Assembly (NCBI RefSeq): GCF_024734385.1
Contig: NZ_JANHAP010000005.1
Coordinates: 186,001-250,000, forward strand
Reading direction: 5' to 3'
DNA length: 64,000 bases
Source of the DNA: Dasania sp. GY-MA-18
GTDB lineage: Bacteria > Pseudomonadota > Gammaproteobacteria > Pseudomonadales > Dasaniaceae
A program made the translations under genes and the position numbers. The notes beneath the pieces are model-generated. The model was not told the DNA's origin, made no database searches, and saw nothing but the letters and a program-made list of their open reading frames with translations. Shown piece after piece: positions 36,236-44,742 of the stretch (positions are counted from its first letter, which is position 1; each line of letters begins with the position of its first letter).

Positions 36236-37602
36236 CGGCCTGTTTTTACCGCTTTAACGACGCAGTTTACTTCGCCCTTGCTCAACCTGGCGTTGAGTTC
36301 ATCCCCTGCCTGCAGCTGTTGGGCATTAGTTACCACTTGACCGCTGTGGTCGGTCACTATGGCATAGCCGCGATCCAGGGTTGCCAGCGGGCTGACGGTG
36401 TGCAGGCGCTGCATGGTGCTTTTGAGCTGCTGCTGCTGCCTTTGCAGTTGTTGGCTGTGTAGCTGTTTTAATTGTTTCAATAAACTCAAGCTGTGTTGGC
36501 GCAGGCTGCGTATCAGGCCGTGTGGCTGGCAGCCCTGCAGGCGTATGCGCAGCAGTTCGGCGCGATGTTGGTTGTGGTTGCGGTTTTTTTGCCAGGCCTG
36601 TTGCAGGCGTATATCCAGTTCATCTAGGCGTTGTTGCTGCTCGGCCAAACGGCTACCGGGGTGGCGCAGGCGGCTGGATAGCCAACCCAGTTGTTGTTGC
36701 TGCTGGCTTAGGCGCTGCTGGATAAAACTGATCAGCCATTGCTGGTAGCCCGCGATGGTGGCGATTTGCTCACTGAGGTCGGGGCTGAGCAGCTCGGCGG
36801 CAGCCGAGGGGGTGGCGGCGCGCAGGTCGGCGCAAAAATCGGCTATGGTGAAATCGGTCTCGTGGCCTACGGCGCTGACCAGAGGTAGCTCGCTGGCGGC
36901 GATGGCACGGGCCACTATCTCTTCATTAAAGGCCCATAAGTCTTCTTGCGAGCCGCCGCCGCGGCCCAGCAATATCACATCAAAATCGGCTTGTTGGCTG
37001 TTAACCAAGTGGTTGGCGGTGTGTATGGCTCTGGCGATTTGCCCTGCTGCCTCGTTGCCCTGTACCGCCACCGGTAAAATCGTGACCTGTATACCCGCGT
37101 GGCGGCGCTTGAGCACCGTTAAAATATCCCGAATTGCTGCGCCGGTAGGCGAGGTGATGACGACTATATGCTTAGGGTGCTCGGGCAGGGGTTGTTTAAT
37201 GCTGGGGTCAAAAAGCCCCTCTAGGTTGAGCCTGGCTTTGAGCTCCTCAAAGGCGCGGGCCAGGTCGCCAGCACCGGCGGGCTCCATATACTCGGCGATG
37301 AGTTGGTAGTCGCCGCGAGCTTCGTACAGGCTGAGCTTGGCGCGGATAACGACTTTTTGCCCGGCTTGCGGTTGAAACCTCAGCCGCAAGTTATTGCCGC
37401 GAAACATGGCGCAACGTACCTGGGCGCTGGCGTCTTTGAGGCTAAAGTACCAGTGGCCGGAAGAGGGGCGTGAGAGGTTGGAGATCTCACCCTCTATCCA
37501 AACATTGGGAAATTGCGACTCCAGCAGGCGTTTGGCTTGGCGATTAAGCTGGCCTACGCTGAGCACGGTACGATTATTTTGTGGGGCTTGGGGTGTCAAC
37601 AT
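36232..37602 (-). CDS. xseA: Exodeoxyribonuclease VII large subunit
   Basis: The 456-aa subunit has an N-terminal OB domain (VWIEGEISNLSRPSSGHWYF). A catalytic core follows with VITSPTGAAIRDIL, LGRGGGSQEDLWAFN and SAVGHETDFTIADF, then a long Gln/Leu-rich coiled coil and the end YAIVTD. With XseB (not in this window) it degrades single-stranded DNA into short oligonucleotides. It is divergent from guaB. Its stop codon overlaps that of the Crp-family gene by three bases. Confidence 0.95.
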   Translation of the reverse strand: MLTPQAPQNNRTVLSVGQLNRQAKRLLESQFPNVWIEGEISNLSRPSSGHWYFSLKDASAQVRCAMFRGNNLRLRFQPQAGQKVVIRAKLSLYEARGDYQLIAEYMEPAGAGDLARAFEELKARLNLEGLFDPSIKQPLPEHPKHIVVITSPTGAAIRDILTVLKRRHAGIQVTILPVAVQGNEAAGQIARAIHTANHLVNSQQADFDVILLGRGGGSQEDLWAFNEEIVARAIAASELPLVSAVGHETDFTIADFCADLRAATPSAAAELLSPDLSEQIATIAGYQQWLISFIQQRLSQQQQQLGWLSSRLRHPGSRLAEQQQRLDELDIRLQQAWQKNRNHNQHRAELLRIRLQGCQPHGLIRSLRQHSLSLLKQLKQLHSQQLQRQQQQLKSTMQRLHTVSPLATLDRGYAIVTDHSGQVVTNAQQLQAGDELNARLSKGEVNCVVKAVKTGR

Positions 37603-37699
37603 GGCGCTATTGAAACATAAACCCTTGTAATTGCATAAGTTCTTCTGCTTGGCCTGGATATTAAGCGCAGGAAACCCCCATAAACACTGGGTTTTCGTA

Positions 37700-37728
37700 T
37701 TTACCTTGCCTTATCAATAGCTTACAAT
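37700..37728 (+). promoter_or_regulatory. Likely sigma-70 promoter of guaB
   Basis: tttacc (-35) and tacaat (-10) are separated by 17 bases, about 66 bases upstream of the guaB ATG. No PurR-like operator was recognised. Confidence 0.5.
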
Positions 37729-37794
37729 ACGGGGCTAATTTATACCCGTGTCACAGCGGCGTTTCTTTTTACAGCAGATCAACTGGAATCTAAT

Positions 37795-39264
37795 ATGTTG
37801 CGCATTGCTGAACAAGCCTTAACTTTCGATGATGTTTTATTGCTGCCTGGCTATTCTGAAGTCACTGCAAAAGATGTCGATTTAACGACTCGCCTAACGC
37901 GTGGTATCACCCTCAATATGCCTCTGGTGTCGGCGGCTATGGATACGGTGACTGAAGCTCGCTTAGCTATAGCTATCGCTCAAGAGGGCGGCATAGGCAT
38001 TATCCATAAGAGCATGACCATAGAAGAGCAAGCTCAGCAGGTGCGTGCGGTTAAAAAATATGAAAGCGGAGTGGTGAAAGACCCTATTACCATTAACGCT
38101 GACGAGCCTATCTCCAAGCTGTTTGAAATTCGTGAGACGTATAATATCTCTGGTGTACCGGTCATCGATAAGGGTGATTTGGTCGGCATAGTTACCAGCC
38201 GTGACGTGCGTTTTGAAACAGACTTAGCGGCGCCTGTTTCTAAAATCATGACCACCAAAAAAGATTTAGTCACCGTTAAAGAAGGTGAAGACTTGGATGT
38301 GGTGCGCGAGTTATTGCATCACCACCGCATAGAAAAAGTTTTAGTGGTTAACGACGACTTTAAATTGCGCGGCATGATTACCGTTAAAGATATGAATAAA
38401 GCGCAAACCTACCCCAAGGCTTGTAAAGACCACGATGGCCGTTTGCGGGTAGGAGCCTCAGTAGGCACCAGCGCCGATACCAATGATAGAGTTGCCGCCT
38501 TGATAGCGGCGGGTGTGGATGTGTTGGTAGTAGACACTGCTCACGGCCATTCTAGAAATGTGATTGAGCGTGTGCGCTTAATCAAGCAGCAATACCCAGA
38601 GGTACAAGTGGTAGGCGGTAATATCGCCACCGCTGAAGCGGCCTTGGCCTTAGTAGAAGCCGGTGCCGATGCGGTAAAAGTGGGTATAGGCCCAGGCTCT
38701 ATATGCACCACCCGCATAGTGACAGGTATAGGTGTGCCACAGATTTCAGCCATAGCCAATGTTGCCACGGCCTTGCGTGAGCACGATGTGCCGGTAATAG
38801 CCGATGGCGGTATACGTTTTTCTGGTGATATTTCTAAGGCCATAGCGGCTGGAGCTAGCGCGGTAATGATGGGCAGCATGTTTGCCGGTACCGAAGAGGC
38901 GCCGGGCGAAGTTGAGCTGTATCAAGGCCGTACTTATAAATCTTACCGTGGCATGGGCTCTTTAGGTGCCATGGCGCAAACTCAGGGCTCTAGTGATAGA
39001 TACTTCCAAAGCGCCGATGCTGGTGTGGAAAAATTAGTACCCGAGGGTATAGAAGGGCGAGTACCTTATAAAGGGCCTTTGTCGGCTATAGTGCATCAAT
39101 TGATGGGCGGCTTATGTTCAGCCATGGGTTATACCGGCAGCCCCGATATGCAAACCATGCGTACCAAACCTAAGTTTGTGCAGGTGACTGCGGCGGGTAT
39201 GAACGAGAGTCACGTACACGATGTTAGCATCACCAAAGAAGCGCCGAATTATCCACGCGCATAA
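37795..39264 (+). CDS. guaB: Inosine-5'-monophosphate dehydrogenase
   Basis: The 489-aa enzyme oxidises IMP to XMP with NAD+, the first committed step to GMP. The barrel starts with [13 protein letters not shown]. Two CBS domains (about residues 95-205) are inserted with [16 protein letters not shown] and [13 protein letters not shown]. The catalytic loop is [15 protein letters not shown] with the active Cys, and the flap holds [10 protein letters not shown]. Length and start are standard. guaA follows after a small hairpin, as in many Gammaproteobacteria. Confidence 0.97.
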   Translation: MLRIAEQALTFDDVLLLPGYSEVTAKDVDLTTRLTRGITLNMPLVSAAMDTVTEARLAIAIAQEGGIGIIHKSMTIEEQAQQVRAVKKYESGVVKDPITINADEPISKLFEIRETYNISGVPVIDKGDLVGIVTSRDVRFETDLAAPVSKIMTTKKDLVTVKEGEDLDVVRELLHHHRIEKVLVVNDDFKLRGMITVKDMNKAQTYPKACKDHDGRLRVGASVGTSADTNDRVAALIAAGVDVLVVDTAHGHSRNVIERVRLIKQQYPEVQVVGGNIATAEAALALVEAGADAVKVGIGPGSICTTRIVTGIGVPQISAIANVATALREHDVPVIADGGIRFSGDISKAIAAGASAVMMGSMFAGTEEAPGEVELYQGRTYKSYRGMGSLGAMAQTQGSSDRYFQSADAGVEKLVPEGIEGRVPYKGPLSAIVHQLMGGLCSAMGYTGSPDMQTMRTKPKFVQVTAAGMNESHVHDVSITKEAPNYPRA

Positions 39265-39272
39265 CCGCAAAC

Positions 39273-39299
39273 AGGGGCAGCGATAGGCTGTCCCTTTTT
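39273..39299 (+). terminator. Hairpin with T-tract between guaB and guaA
   Basis: Stem aggggcagc / gctgtccct (one G-U pair) is followed by five T. It may end some transcripts or attenuate guaA. Confidence 0.65.
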
Positions 39300-39345
39300 G
39301 ATTATGTGTGATTACTTTTTTATTTTTACCGTTTAGAGATTAACT

Positions 39346-40926
39346 ATGTCACGTGATATTCACGCCCAGAAAGTTTTAATTTTAGATTTTGGCTCGCAAT
39401 ATACTCAGCTGATTGCACGTAGGGTGCGTGAGATAGGGGTGTATTGTGAAATACGCGCCTTTGATATTTCTGACGACGATATTAAAGCCTTTGACCCCAA
39501 GGGGGTTATTTTGGCGGGCGGCCCTGAGTCGGTAACCGCGGGTGAATCACCGCGAGCGCCTGAGTTAGTTTTTAACCTGGGGGTGCCTGTATTAGGTATT
39601 TGTTACGGCATGCAAACCATGGCCGAACAAATGGGCGGCAAGGTAGAAGGCTCGGATATACGCGAGTTTGGTTATGCCCAAGTTAAGGTAGAAGGCGAGT
39701 CAGCGCTGCTACACGATATTAAAGATCACGTTAACACCGACACCGGTGCGGCTTTATTAGATGTATGGATGAGCCACGGTGATAAAGTGGTGGCCATGCC
39801 CGAAGGCTTTGAGTTAATGGCTTCTACCGAGTCTTGCCCTATAGCCGGTATGTATCACGCCGAGAAACGTTTTTTTGGTGTGCAGTTTCACCCCGAAGTG
39901 ACGCACACCTTGCAAGGCAAGCGTATTTTTGAACACCTGTTATTAGAGTTGTGTGGCTGTGAAGCTTTGTGGACCCCAGCCAATATCATTGAAGATGCCA
40001 TTGCTAACGTAAAAGCGCAGGTGGGTAGTGATAAAGTATTGTTGGGCTTATCCGGCGGTGTGGATTCTTCGGTGGTGGCGGCCTTATTACACCGCGCCAT
40101 AGGCGATCAGCTAACCTGTGTGTTTGTGGACAATGGCCTGCTGCGCAAAAACGAAGGCGGCCAGGTGATGGATATGTTCGCCAAAAACATGGGCGTAAAA
40201 GTGATACGCGCCGATGCCGAAGAATTATTTTTAAATAATCTTAAGGGCGAAAGCGACCCTGAGAAAAAGCGTAAAATTATAGGCAACACTTTCATCGATG
40301 TGTTTGATGCCGAAGCCTCTAAACTTAAAGATGTTAAATGGTTGGCGCAGGGCACTATCTACCCCGATGTGATCGAGTCAGCGGCTGCTGCTACCGGCAA
40401 AGCCCATGTGATTAAGTCGCACCACAATGTGGGTGGCCTACCTGATGATATGCAGTTTGAATTGGTAGAGCCTTTGCGTGAATTGTTTAAAGACGAAGTG
40501 CGCAAAGTGGGCTTGGAATTAGGCCTGCCTTACGACATGGTCTATAGGCATCCCTTCCCCGGCCCGGGCTTAGGTGTACGTATCTTAGGTGAAGTGAAAA
40601 AAGAATACGCCGATATTTTGCGCGAGGCCGACGCCATCTTTTTAGAAGAATTGCACGCCGCCGATTGGTATCACAAAACCAGCCAGTCTTTTGCGGTATT
40701 TTTACCGGTTAAGTCGGTAGGTGTGGTGGGTGATGCGCGCCGCTATGAATATGTTATCGCGCTGCGTGCGGTAGAAACCATAGATTTTATGACTGCCAGA
40801 TGGGCGCACTTGCCCTATGACTTATTAGAAAAAGTCTCCGGTCGTATCATCAATGAAATTGGTGGTGTATCGCGGGTGACTTATGATGTGTCTAGCAAGC
40901 CGCCTGCTACCATCGAGTGGGAATGA
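39346..40926 (+). CDS. guaA: GMP synthase (glutamine-hydrolysing)
   Basis: The 526-aa enzyme converts XMP to GMP. It has an N-terminal glutamine amidotransferase domain with nucleophile Cys in [10 protein letters not shown] and His-Glu in FHPEVTHT. The ATP pyrophosphatase domain follows with [13 protein letters not shown], and the dimerisation domain ends [15 protein letters not shown]. The C-terminus is the normal conserved one. This matters because the 3' end of guaA is a known integration site for genomic islands, and an integrase gene begins 309 bases downstream. Insertion seems to have left a complete gene. Confidence 0.97.
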   Translation: MSRDIHAQKVLILDFGSQYTQLIARRVREIGVYCEIRAFDISDDDIKAFDPKGVILAGGPESVTAGESPRAPELVFNLGVPVLGICYGMQTMAEQMGGKVEGSDIREFGYAQVKVEGESALLHDIKDHVNTDTGAALLDVWMSHGDKVVAMPEGFELMASTESCPIAGMYHAEKRFFGVQFHPEVTHTLQGKRIFEHLLLELCGCEALWTPANIIEDAIANVKAQVGSDKVLLGLSGGVDSSVVAALLHRAIGDQLTCVFVDNGLLRKNEGGQVMDMFAKNMGVKVIRADAEELFLNNLKGESDPEKKRKIIGNTFIDVFDAEASKLKDVKWLAQGTIYPDVIESAAAATGKAHVIKSHHNVGGLPDDMQFELVEPLRELFKDEVRKVGLELGLPYDMVYRHPFPGPGLGVRILGEVKKEYADILREADAIFLEELHAADWYHKTSQSFAVFLPVKSVGVVGDARRYEYVIALRAVETIDFMTARWAHLPYDLLEKVSGRIINEIGGVSRVTYDVSSKPPATIEWE

Positions 40927-40973
40927 TCCCACGTCTGGCAACGCCAAGTATCTACAAGCAGTAAACCTACTAT

Positions 40974-40999
40974 AACCCATTGTTCTCAATGGGTTTTTT
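40974..40999 (+). terminator. Terminator of guaA
   Basis: Perfect 9-bp stem aacccattg / caatgggtt, 4-nt loop, then a T-tract. Confidence 0.88.
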
Positions 41000-41066
41000 C
41001 TTTATTGGCTTGGTAATTTCAAGCACCTTCTAGCACCGCCAAGCAAACTTTGTTCATGGCATTTTC

Positions 41067-41212
41067 CATGGTATCGTCTTTTTCAATGTTGATGACCAAA
41101 GACAATACCATGCAGTGATTTTTAAGGTCTTCATGGTATTGGATTTCGTTAACTCTTTGTTATCTAAAAGAAAAACACCCTAAAAATCGCTAGTTTTTAT
41201 CATGGTATTTGG
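41067..41212. promoter_or_regulatory. Repeated catggtatt sites upstream of the integrase gene
   Basis: catggtatcgtcttt (41067) and aaagacaataccatg (41098) form a 15-bp inverted repeat with one mismatch. Two further direct copies, tcatggtattgg (41131) and tcatggtatttgg (41200), complete a set of four. Between guaA and the integrase this pattern fits arm-type integrase or excisionase binding sites of an attL end. Apart from this and the terminator, the 308-bp gap shows no gene. Confidence 0.5.
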
Positions 41213-41234
41213 GGCGTTTTGAGAGGGTACCTTT

Positions 41235-42452
41235 ATGTTGACTGATACCAAGCTTCGAAACCTGAAACCCAGAGACAAAATGTACAAAGTTGTTGACCGC
41301 GATGGGCTTTACGTCGCTGTATCCAAGACTGGTACAGTCTCATTCAGATACAACTACTCATTAAATGGTCGCCAAGAAACGCTGACTTTTGGGCGCTATG
41401 GCGTGGGTGGTATTAGCTTGGCAGAGGCTAGAGAGCGTCTTAACGAATCAAAGAAAATGATTGCTTCTGGTAAGTCTCCTGCGAGAGAAAAGGCACGCGA
41501 TAGGGCGCGGGTGAAAGGTGCCGAAACATTTGGTGCTTGGGCAGATAAATGGCTGCGTGGGTATCAGATGGCGGATTCAACCCGCGACATGCGCAAGTCT
41601 GTTTATAACCGAGAATTAAAGAAGGCTTTTGGTAATCAGAAGTTGGCTGAGGTTACCCATGAAGATCTACGATCTTTGACTGACGCTATTGTTGAACGAG
41701 GTGCCCCGGCAACGGCTGTTCATGCGCGCGAGGTAGTTTTAAACGTCTACCGTTGGGCGATTGAGCGAGGACAGAATGTAGAGAATCCGGCTGAAATGGT
41801 ACGTCCAACCACTATAGCTAAATTTGTACCGCGTGAAAGAGCATTAACACCGTTTGAAATTGATCTGATGTACAAGTACATGAATCGAATAGGGACATCA
41901 CCTCAATACCGCGCGGCGATTAAACTATTGTTGCTCACTCTAGTGAGAAAGTCAGAGTTATCCAATGCAACCTGGGATGAAATTAATTTTAGCGAAGCGC
42001 TTTGGACTATTCCGAAAGAACGCATGAAAAGACGTAAGCCTCATTTAGTTTTTTTATCTCAACAAGCAATGGATATCTTTATTGCATTGAAAACATTTGC
42101 TGCTGGTTCAAAGTATGTGCTTCCCTCGCGGTATGATTCGGATACACCTATGAGCAATGCCACGCTAAATAGGGTGCTCACATATACTTACAAAGCTGCT
42201 CAGAAAGATGGAAAGTCGCTTGCTAAATTCGGTCCTCATGATTTGCGCAGGACAGCCAGTACGCTGCTGCATGAGGCTGGTTACAACACGGATTGGATAG
42301 AGAAAAGTCTTGCCCATGAACAGAAGGGAGTTAGGGCAATTTACAATAAAGCGGAATACCGAGAACAGCGAACAGAAATGTTACAGGACTGGGCGAATAT
42401 GATTGATGAATGGACTAGCGAGAACCGAGAAGTAGAGGCATACCAGGCCTGA
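41235..42452 (+). CDS. int: Tyrosine-type (P4-like) integrase of the guaA island
   Basis: The 405-aa integrase has an N-terminal arm-binding domain (DUF4102-like, about residues 1-90), a core-binding domain (about 95-185) and a catalytic domain. The catalytic set is complete: Arg238 (LTLVRKSEL), His335/Arg338 (GPHDLRRTAS), His361 (LAHEQKGV) and Tyr370 (RAIYNKAEY). It should recombine the island with the guaA 3' end. The ATG at 41235 follows gagagg. An AlpA-like gene overlaps its 3' end on the opposite strand, which may let the two control each other. Confidence 0.93.
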   Translation: MLTDTKLRNLKPRDKMYKVVDRDGLYVAVSKTGTVSFRYNYSLNGRQETLTFGRYGVGGISLAEARERLNESKKMIASGKSPAREKARDRARVKGAETFGAWADKWLRGYQMADSTRDMRKSVYNRELKKAFGNQKLAEVTHEDLRSLTDAIVERGAPATAVHAREVVLNVYRWAIERGQNVENPAEMVRPTTIAKFVPRERALTPFEIDLMYKYMNRIGTSPQYRAAIKLLLLTLVRKSELSNATWDEINFSEALWTIPKERMKRRKPHLVFLSQQAMDIFIALKTFAAGSKYVLPSRYDSDTPMSNATLNRVLTYTYKAAQKDGKSLAKFGPHDLRRTASTLLHEAGYNTDWIEKSLAHEQKGVRAIYNKAEYREQRTEMLQDWANMIDEWTSENREVEAYQA

Positions 42453-42693
42453 TGGCTTTAGCGTCTGATTGTTTACGCTCTTCAATCCAATTTTCTACTT
42501 CCGCTAAATCCCATGCGACATTGCGGCTTGTTAATACGATGCGGCGAGGGAATTCGCCGCGTTTTTCCAGATTGTAGATGGTGCGATCTGAGAGCGGAAT
42601 CATCGTTAATAATGTTCTGCGGTTGATCAGCGTCTTTCCTGAATTCAAGGTGCTTCCATTATCCCGATGCTTGGTTTCTCTGGTGTTACCCAC
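42415..42693 (-). CDS. alpA: AlpA-family helix-turn-helix regulator (possible excisionase regulator)
   Basis: The 92-aa protein matches prophage/island AlpA regulators: LLTMIPLSDRTIYNLEKRGE, FPRRIVLTSRNVAWDLAEVE and NWIEERK. AlpA proteins activate or replace the excisionase of P4-type islands. It overlaps the last 38 bases of int convergently. An internal Met (MIPLSDR) is an alternative start. Confidence 0.85.
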   Translation of the reverse strand: MGNTRETKHRDNGSTLNSGKTLINRRTLLTMIPLSDRTIYNLEKRGEFPRRIVLTSRNVAWDLAEVENWIEERKQSDAKAIRPGMPLLLGSR

Positions 42694-42791
42694 GGCTATT
42701 ATTCCATCTACTCAATTTACGGATGTCGAGCGAGAACACTAACAATTCATGTATCGACTTTCCGTTGCAAATCTTTCAATGCGATAAAAAA

Positions 42792-43214
42792 TTATTCTGA
42801 TACGAAATGCTGCTGTGCAATCAGGTTATTCAGCCATTGCCGAAGAAACGAATTAAGCTCTTTACGCTGTTGAGGGTGGAACTTGCCAGGCTCTGGAAAG
42901 ACTTGCTGATAGATAGGCGGTATCGACATTTCAAAGGTAAAGGCTTCTGCCATTCGTTGAGATGGGTAGATAAGTACAACCATCTCCGGATCTTTGCATA
43001 GATCGCCGTTCTGCTCAAAGTAATGCGCCAGTGACACCGCAATACCCTCATCATTGCCTGAAACACCGTCCAGATGGGGTAAACGCTCCACCACCCAATC
43101 CATTAACCCCGCCACCTGACTGCGGCGACATTGATTGGGTACAGCCCTCTCATTAGTAATAACACCCAGTTTAATCAGCCGGTCATAGTTAGTTTCATAA
43201 ATGGTCTTTCTCAT
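42792..43214 (-). CDS. DUF1249 (YqiB-like) domain protein
   Basis: The 140-aa island protein has an N-terminus (YETNYDRLIKLGVI) and C-terminus (FHPQQRKELNSFLRQWLNNL) that resemble YqiB of enteric bacteria, a DUF1249 protein of unknown function. The middle (LPHLDGVSGNDEGIAVSLAH) is more divergent. Relatives occur in ICE accessory regions. The homology call is by memory of YqiB and is moderate. Confidence 0.65.
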   Translation of the reverse strand: MRKTIYETNYDRLIKLGVITNERAVPNQCRRSQVAGLMDWVVERLPHLDGVSGNDEGIAVSLAHYFEQNGDLCKDPEMVVLIYPSQRMAEAFTFEMSIPPIYQQVFPEPGKFHPQQRKELNSFLRQWLNNLIAQQHFVSE

Positions 43215-43410
43215 AATGGTTACCCTTGAGTTCGTGAATTGTGCTTAACGAGCGCAGCACCCGTCTGCGCTCCTGCACCGCTGGCGAAGCGTGGGGGTAG
43301 CAAATGGCCAGTGGCTCACCGGAAGCCGCAGCTAAGTGACTGAGCAACGCGAAGGAATCTGAACGGGTGAGGAAGCGCGGAGCCTTGCACTTGCAATGCG
43401 CGAGGGGCAA
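43195..43410 (-). CDS. Doubtful small ORF upstream of the DUF1249 gene
   Basis: A 71-aa frame overlaps the DUF1249 start by 20 bases. It contains FLTRSDSFALLSHLAAASGE and YPHASPAVQERRRVL, which look more ordered than random. I do not recognise a family and there is no clear ribosome site. It may be a real small island gene or a shadow. The rest of the gap to 43636 shows no other gene. Confidence 0.3.
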   Translation of the reverse strand: MPLAHCKCKAPRFLTRSDSFALLSHLAAASGEPLAICYPHASPAVQERRRVLRSLSTIHELKGNHYEKDHL

Positions 43411-43636
43411 GGCCCCTTAGCAAAGTAGCTTGAGCATCTGGGTTGATATTTGGCTGAGAGGTGGATGAAGGTGAGGAAAACTGTTTCGATGATTTTGCAG
43501 CCTGGAGGGCTGAAGCGTTAGGGATTGATAGGGCGGCAGTTCCCCAACGGGGAATGAGCGATTAGCGAACCCGGCCAAGCTCGGTAAACGCCAACATACT
43601 TAAATCAAGATACTTCCAGAATGGTTGAAATAACAG

Positions 43637-43861
43637 CTAGACGTAGGTTTCATCGCAATTGGATGTGGTATTTTTTTCCTTGAAAAGAATGACCTCAGAT
43701 TCCAGGTAAAAAACTTTGCGAAACCGCTTACACCAGGGTAATTCGGGGCGCTCTCCAGTACAGCGCCATTTTCTCAGTGTGCTGGGCGACAAACCTAGTA
43801 GAGAAGCTGCCTCTTTGGTGGTGAGTTCACGGTCATCAATAGTCGCTGTGGTGTCGTTCAT
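43637..43861 (-). CDS. Small helix-turn-helix (AlpA/MerR-like) DNA-binding protein
   Basis: The 74-aa product has a winged helix-turn-helix like excisionase-type proteins: ELTTKEAASLLGLSPSTLRK, then CKRFRKVFYLESEV. It probably regulates island genes or assists excision. The divergent czc module begins about 450 bases away, so it might also regulate that, but nothing proves it. Confidence 0.75.
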   Translation of the reverse strand: MNDTTATIDDRELTTKEAASLLGLSPSTLRKWRCTGERPELPWCKRFRKVFYLESEVILFKEKNTTSNCDETYV

Positions 43862-44315
43862 GTTTTGGTTTCCGAAAGAGTCACGAGCACATTAACGGTA
43901 TGGTTAGTCGATAGTCACACTTTTTGTTTCAGTCCATAAAGAAATATATTTCGAGTACGAGCGCTATCTATTGAGATCGAGCTTTTATAGGATCTGGCAC
44001 GCCTTGTGAGTGTATTTACTTACAGTCACAAGGTGTAATGAATCACCTAATGGTTACACTGGGTCTAGCCTGCAGAAATTTTGCTAGTGTGCGGGTATCG
44101 TTGGAAGTCAGTCAGCCGCTGCCCTAGGTGAGAGCCGACTTCTGGTTGTAAGCAATCTTTTAGTATGAAAAGGATGATAATAAAGGCTAAGAGGCGGTGT
44201 ATGGTAGAGCTAAAATTGACTAATTAGGTAATATATGATGAACTAAAAGCGGTTCGGTTTGTCGTAAGTGGTCGAGCTATTTCTTTAAAGTCCTTTAACA
44301 GTTATTAGATGTGTC
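43862..44315. other. Intergenic region upstream of the czc module
   Basis: This 454-bp region has no recognisable gene and is AT-rich. It carries the dyad described at 44002-44033 and another loose inverted pair, gtgtaa (44034) and ttacac (about 44052). It presumably holds the promoter for the czc genes, but no adjacent MerR, ArsR or CzcRS regulator gene is present. Confidence 0.6.
44002..44033. promoter_or_regulatory. Near-perfect 13-bp dyad, candidate operator of the czc operon
   Basis: ccttgtgagtgta and tacagtcacaagg pair with one mismatch across a 6-base spacer (tttact). The size and symmetry suit a dimeric repressor or a MerR-like activator. Which protein binds is unknown. Confidence 0.5.
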
Positions 44316-44660
44316 ATGAGAAAATGGGTGTCTTACATGTTAGTCGTACTGATTGCTCTGCAGTCAGTGTTGGCTGTGGCTGACTCTCATGAGGAACATC
44401 ATTCAGATACAGACCCACAAGGGATATATCACAGTTTTGCCGATACCGAAGATGGTAATAGTATTGCAGACCAATTAGATGGTGGTCTGTCTTCAGCAGA
44501 TTCGATAGATTGCCACCACAATCATTGTCCCCATTTCAATTCTATTGTCGCACCCACATTCAGTCATGTTTCTGCGAAAGGCAAAGTTCGCCTATTAAGT
44601 CTAATCGGTGTTAAGCCTAATTACATTCCTTCTTCGCTAGACCGTCCTCCTCAAGCCTAA
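44316..44660 (+). CDS. CzcI-like periplasmic metal-binding protein
   Basis: The 114-aa product has a signal peptide (MLVVLIALQSVLAVA) and is rich in metal ligands: SHEEHHSDTD near the new N-terminus and CHHNHCPHFN in the middle. It ends SSLDRPPQA, like the small CzcI/CopL proteins found before CzcC genes. It probably binds zinc or a similar ion in the periplasm and tunes the efflux operon. No strong ribosome site is visible. Confidence 0.65.
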   Translation: MRKWVSYMLVVLIALQSVLAVADSHEEHHSDTDPQGIYHSFADTEDGNSIADQLDGGLSSADSIDCHHNHCPHFNSIVAPTFSHVSAKGKVRLLSLIGVKPNYIPSSLDRPPQA

Positions 44661-44742
44661 TCCTACGCACAGTCTTTTATTGGGTTTATCGCCGTTAGAG
44701 CGATAATGCCCTGGTTTGTCACGCTTATGTAGGATTAATACC

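Noticed and set aside
36398-37309. Plus-strand frames of up to 184 aa over xseA
   Set aside because: Cys/Arg-rich shadow translations of the Gln/Leu-rich xseA coding sequence.
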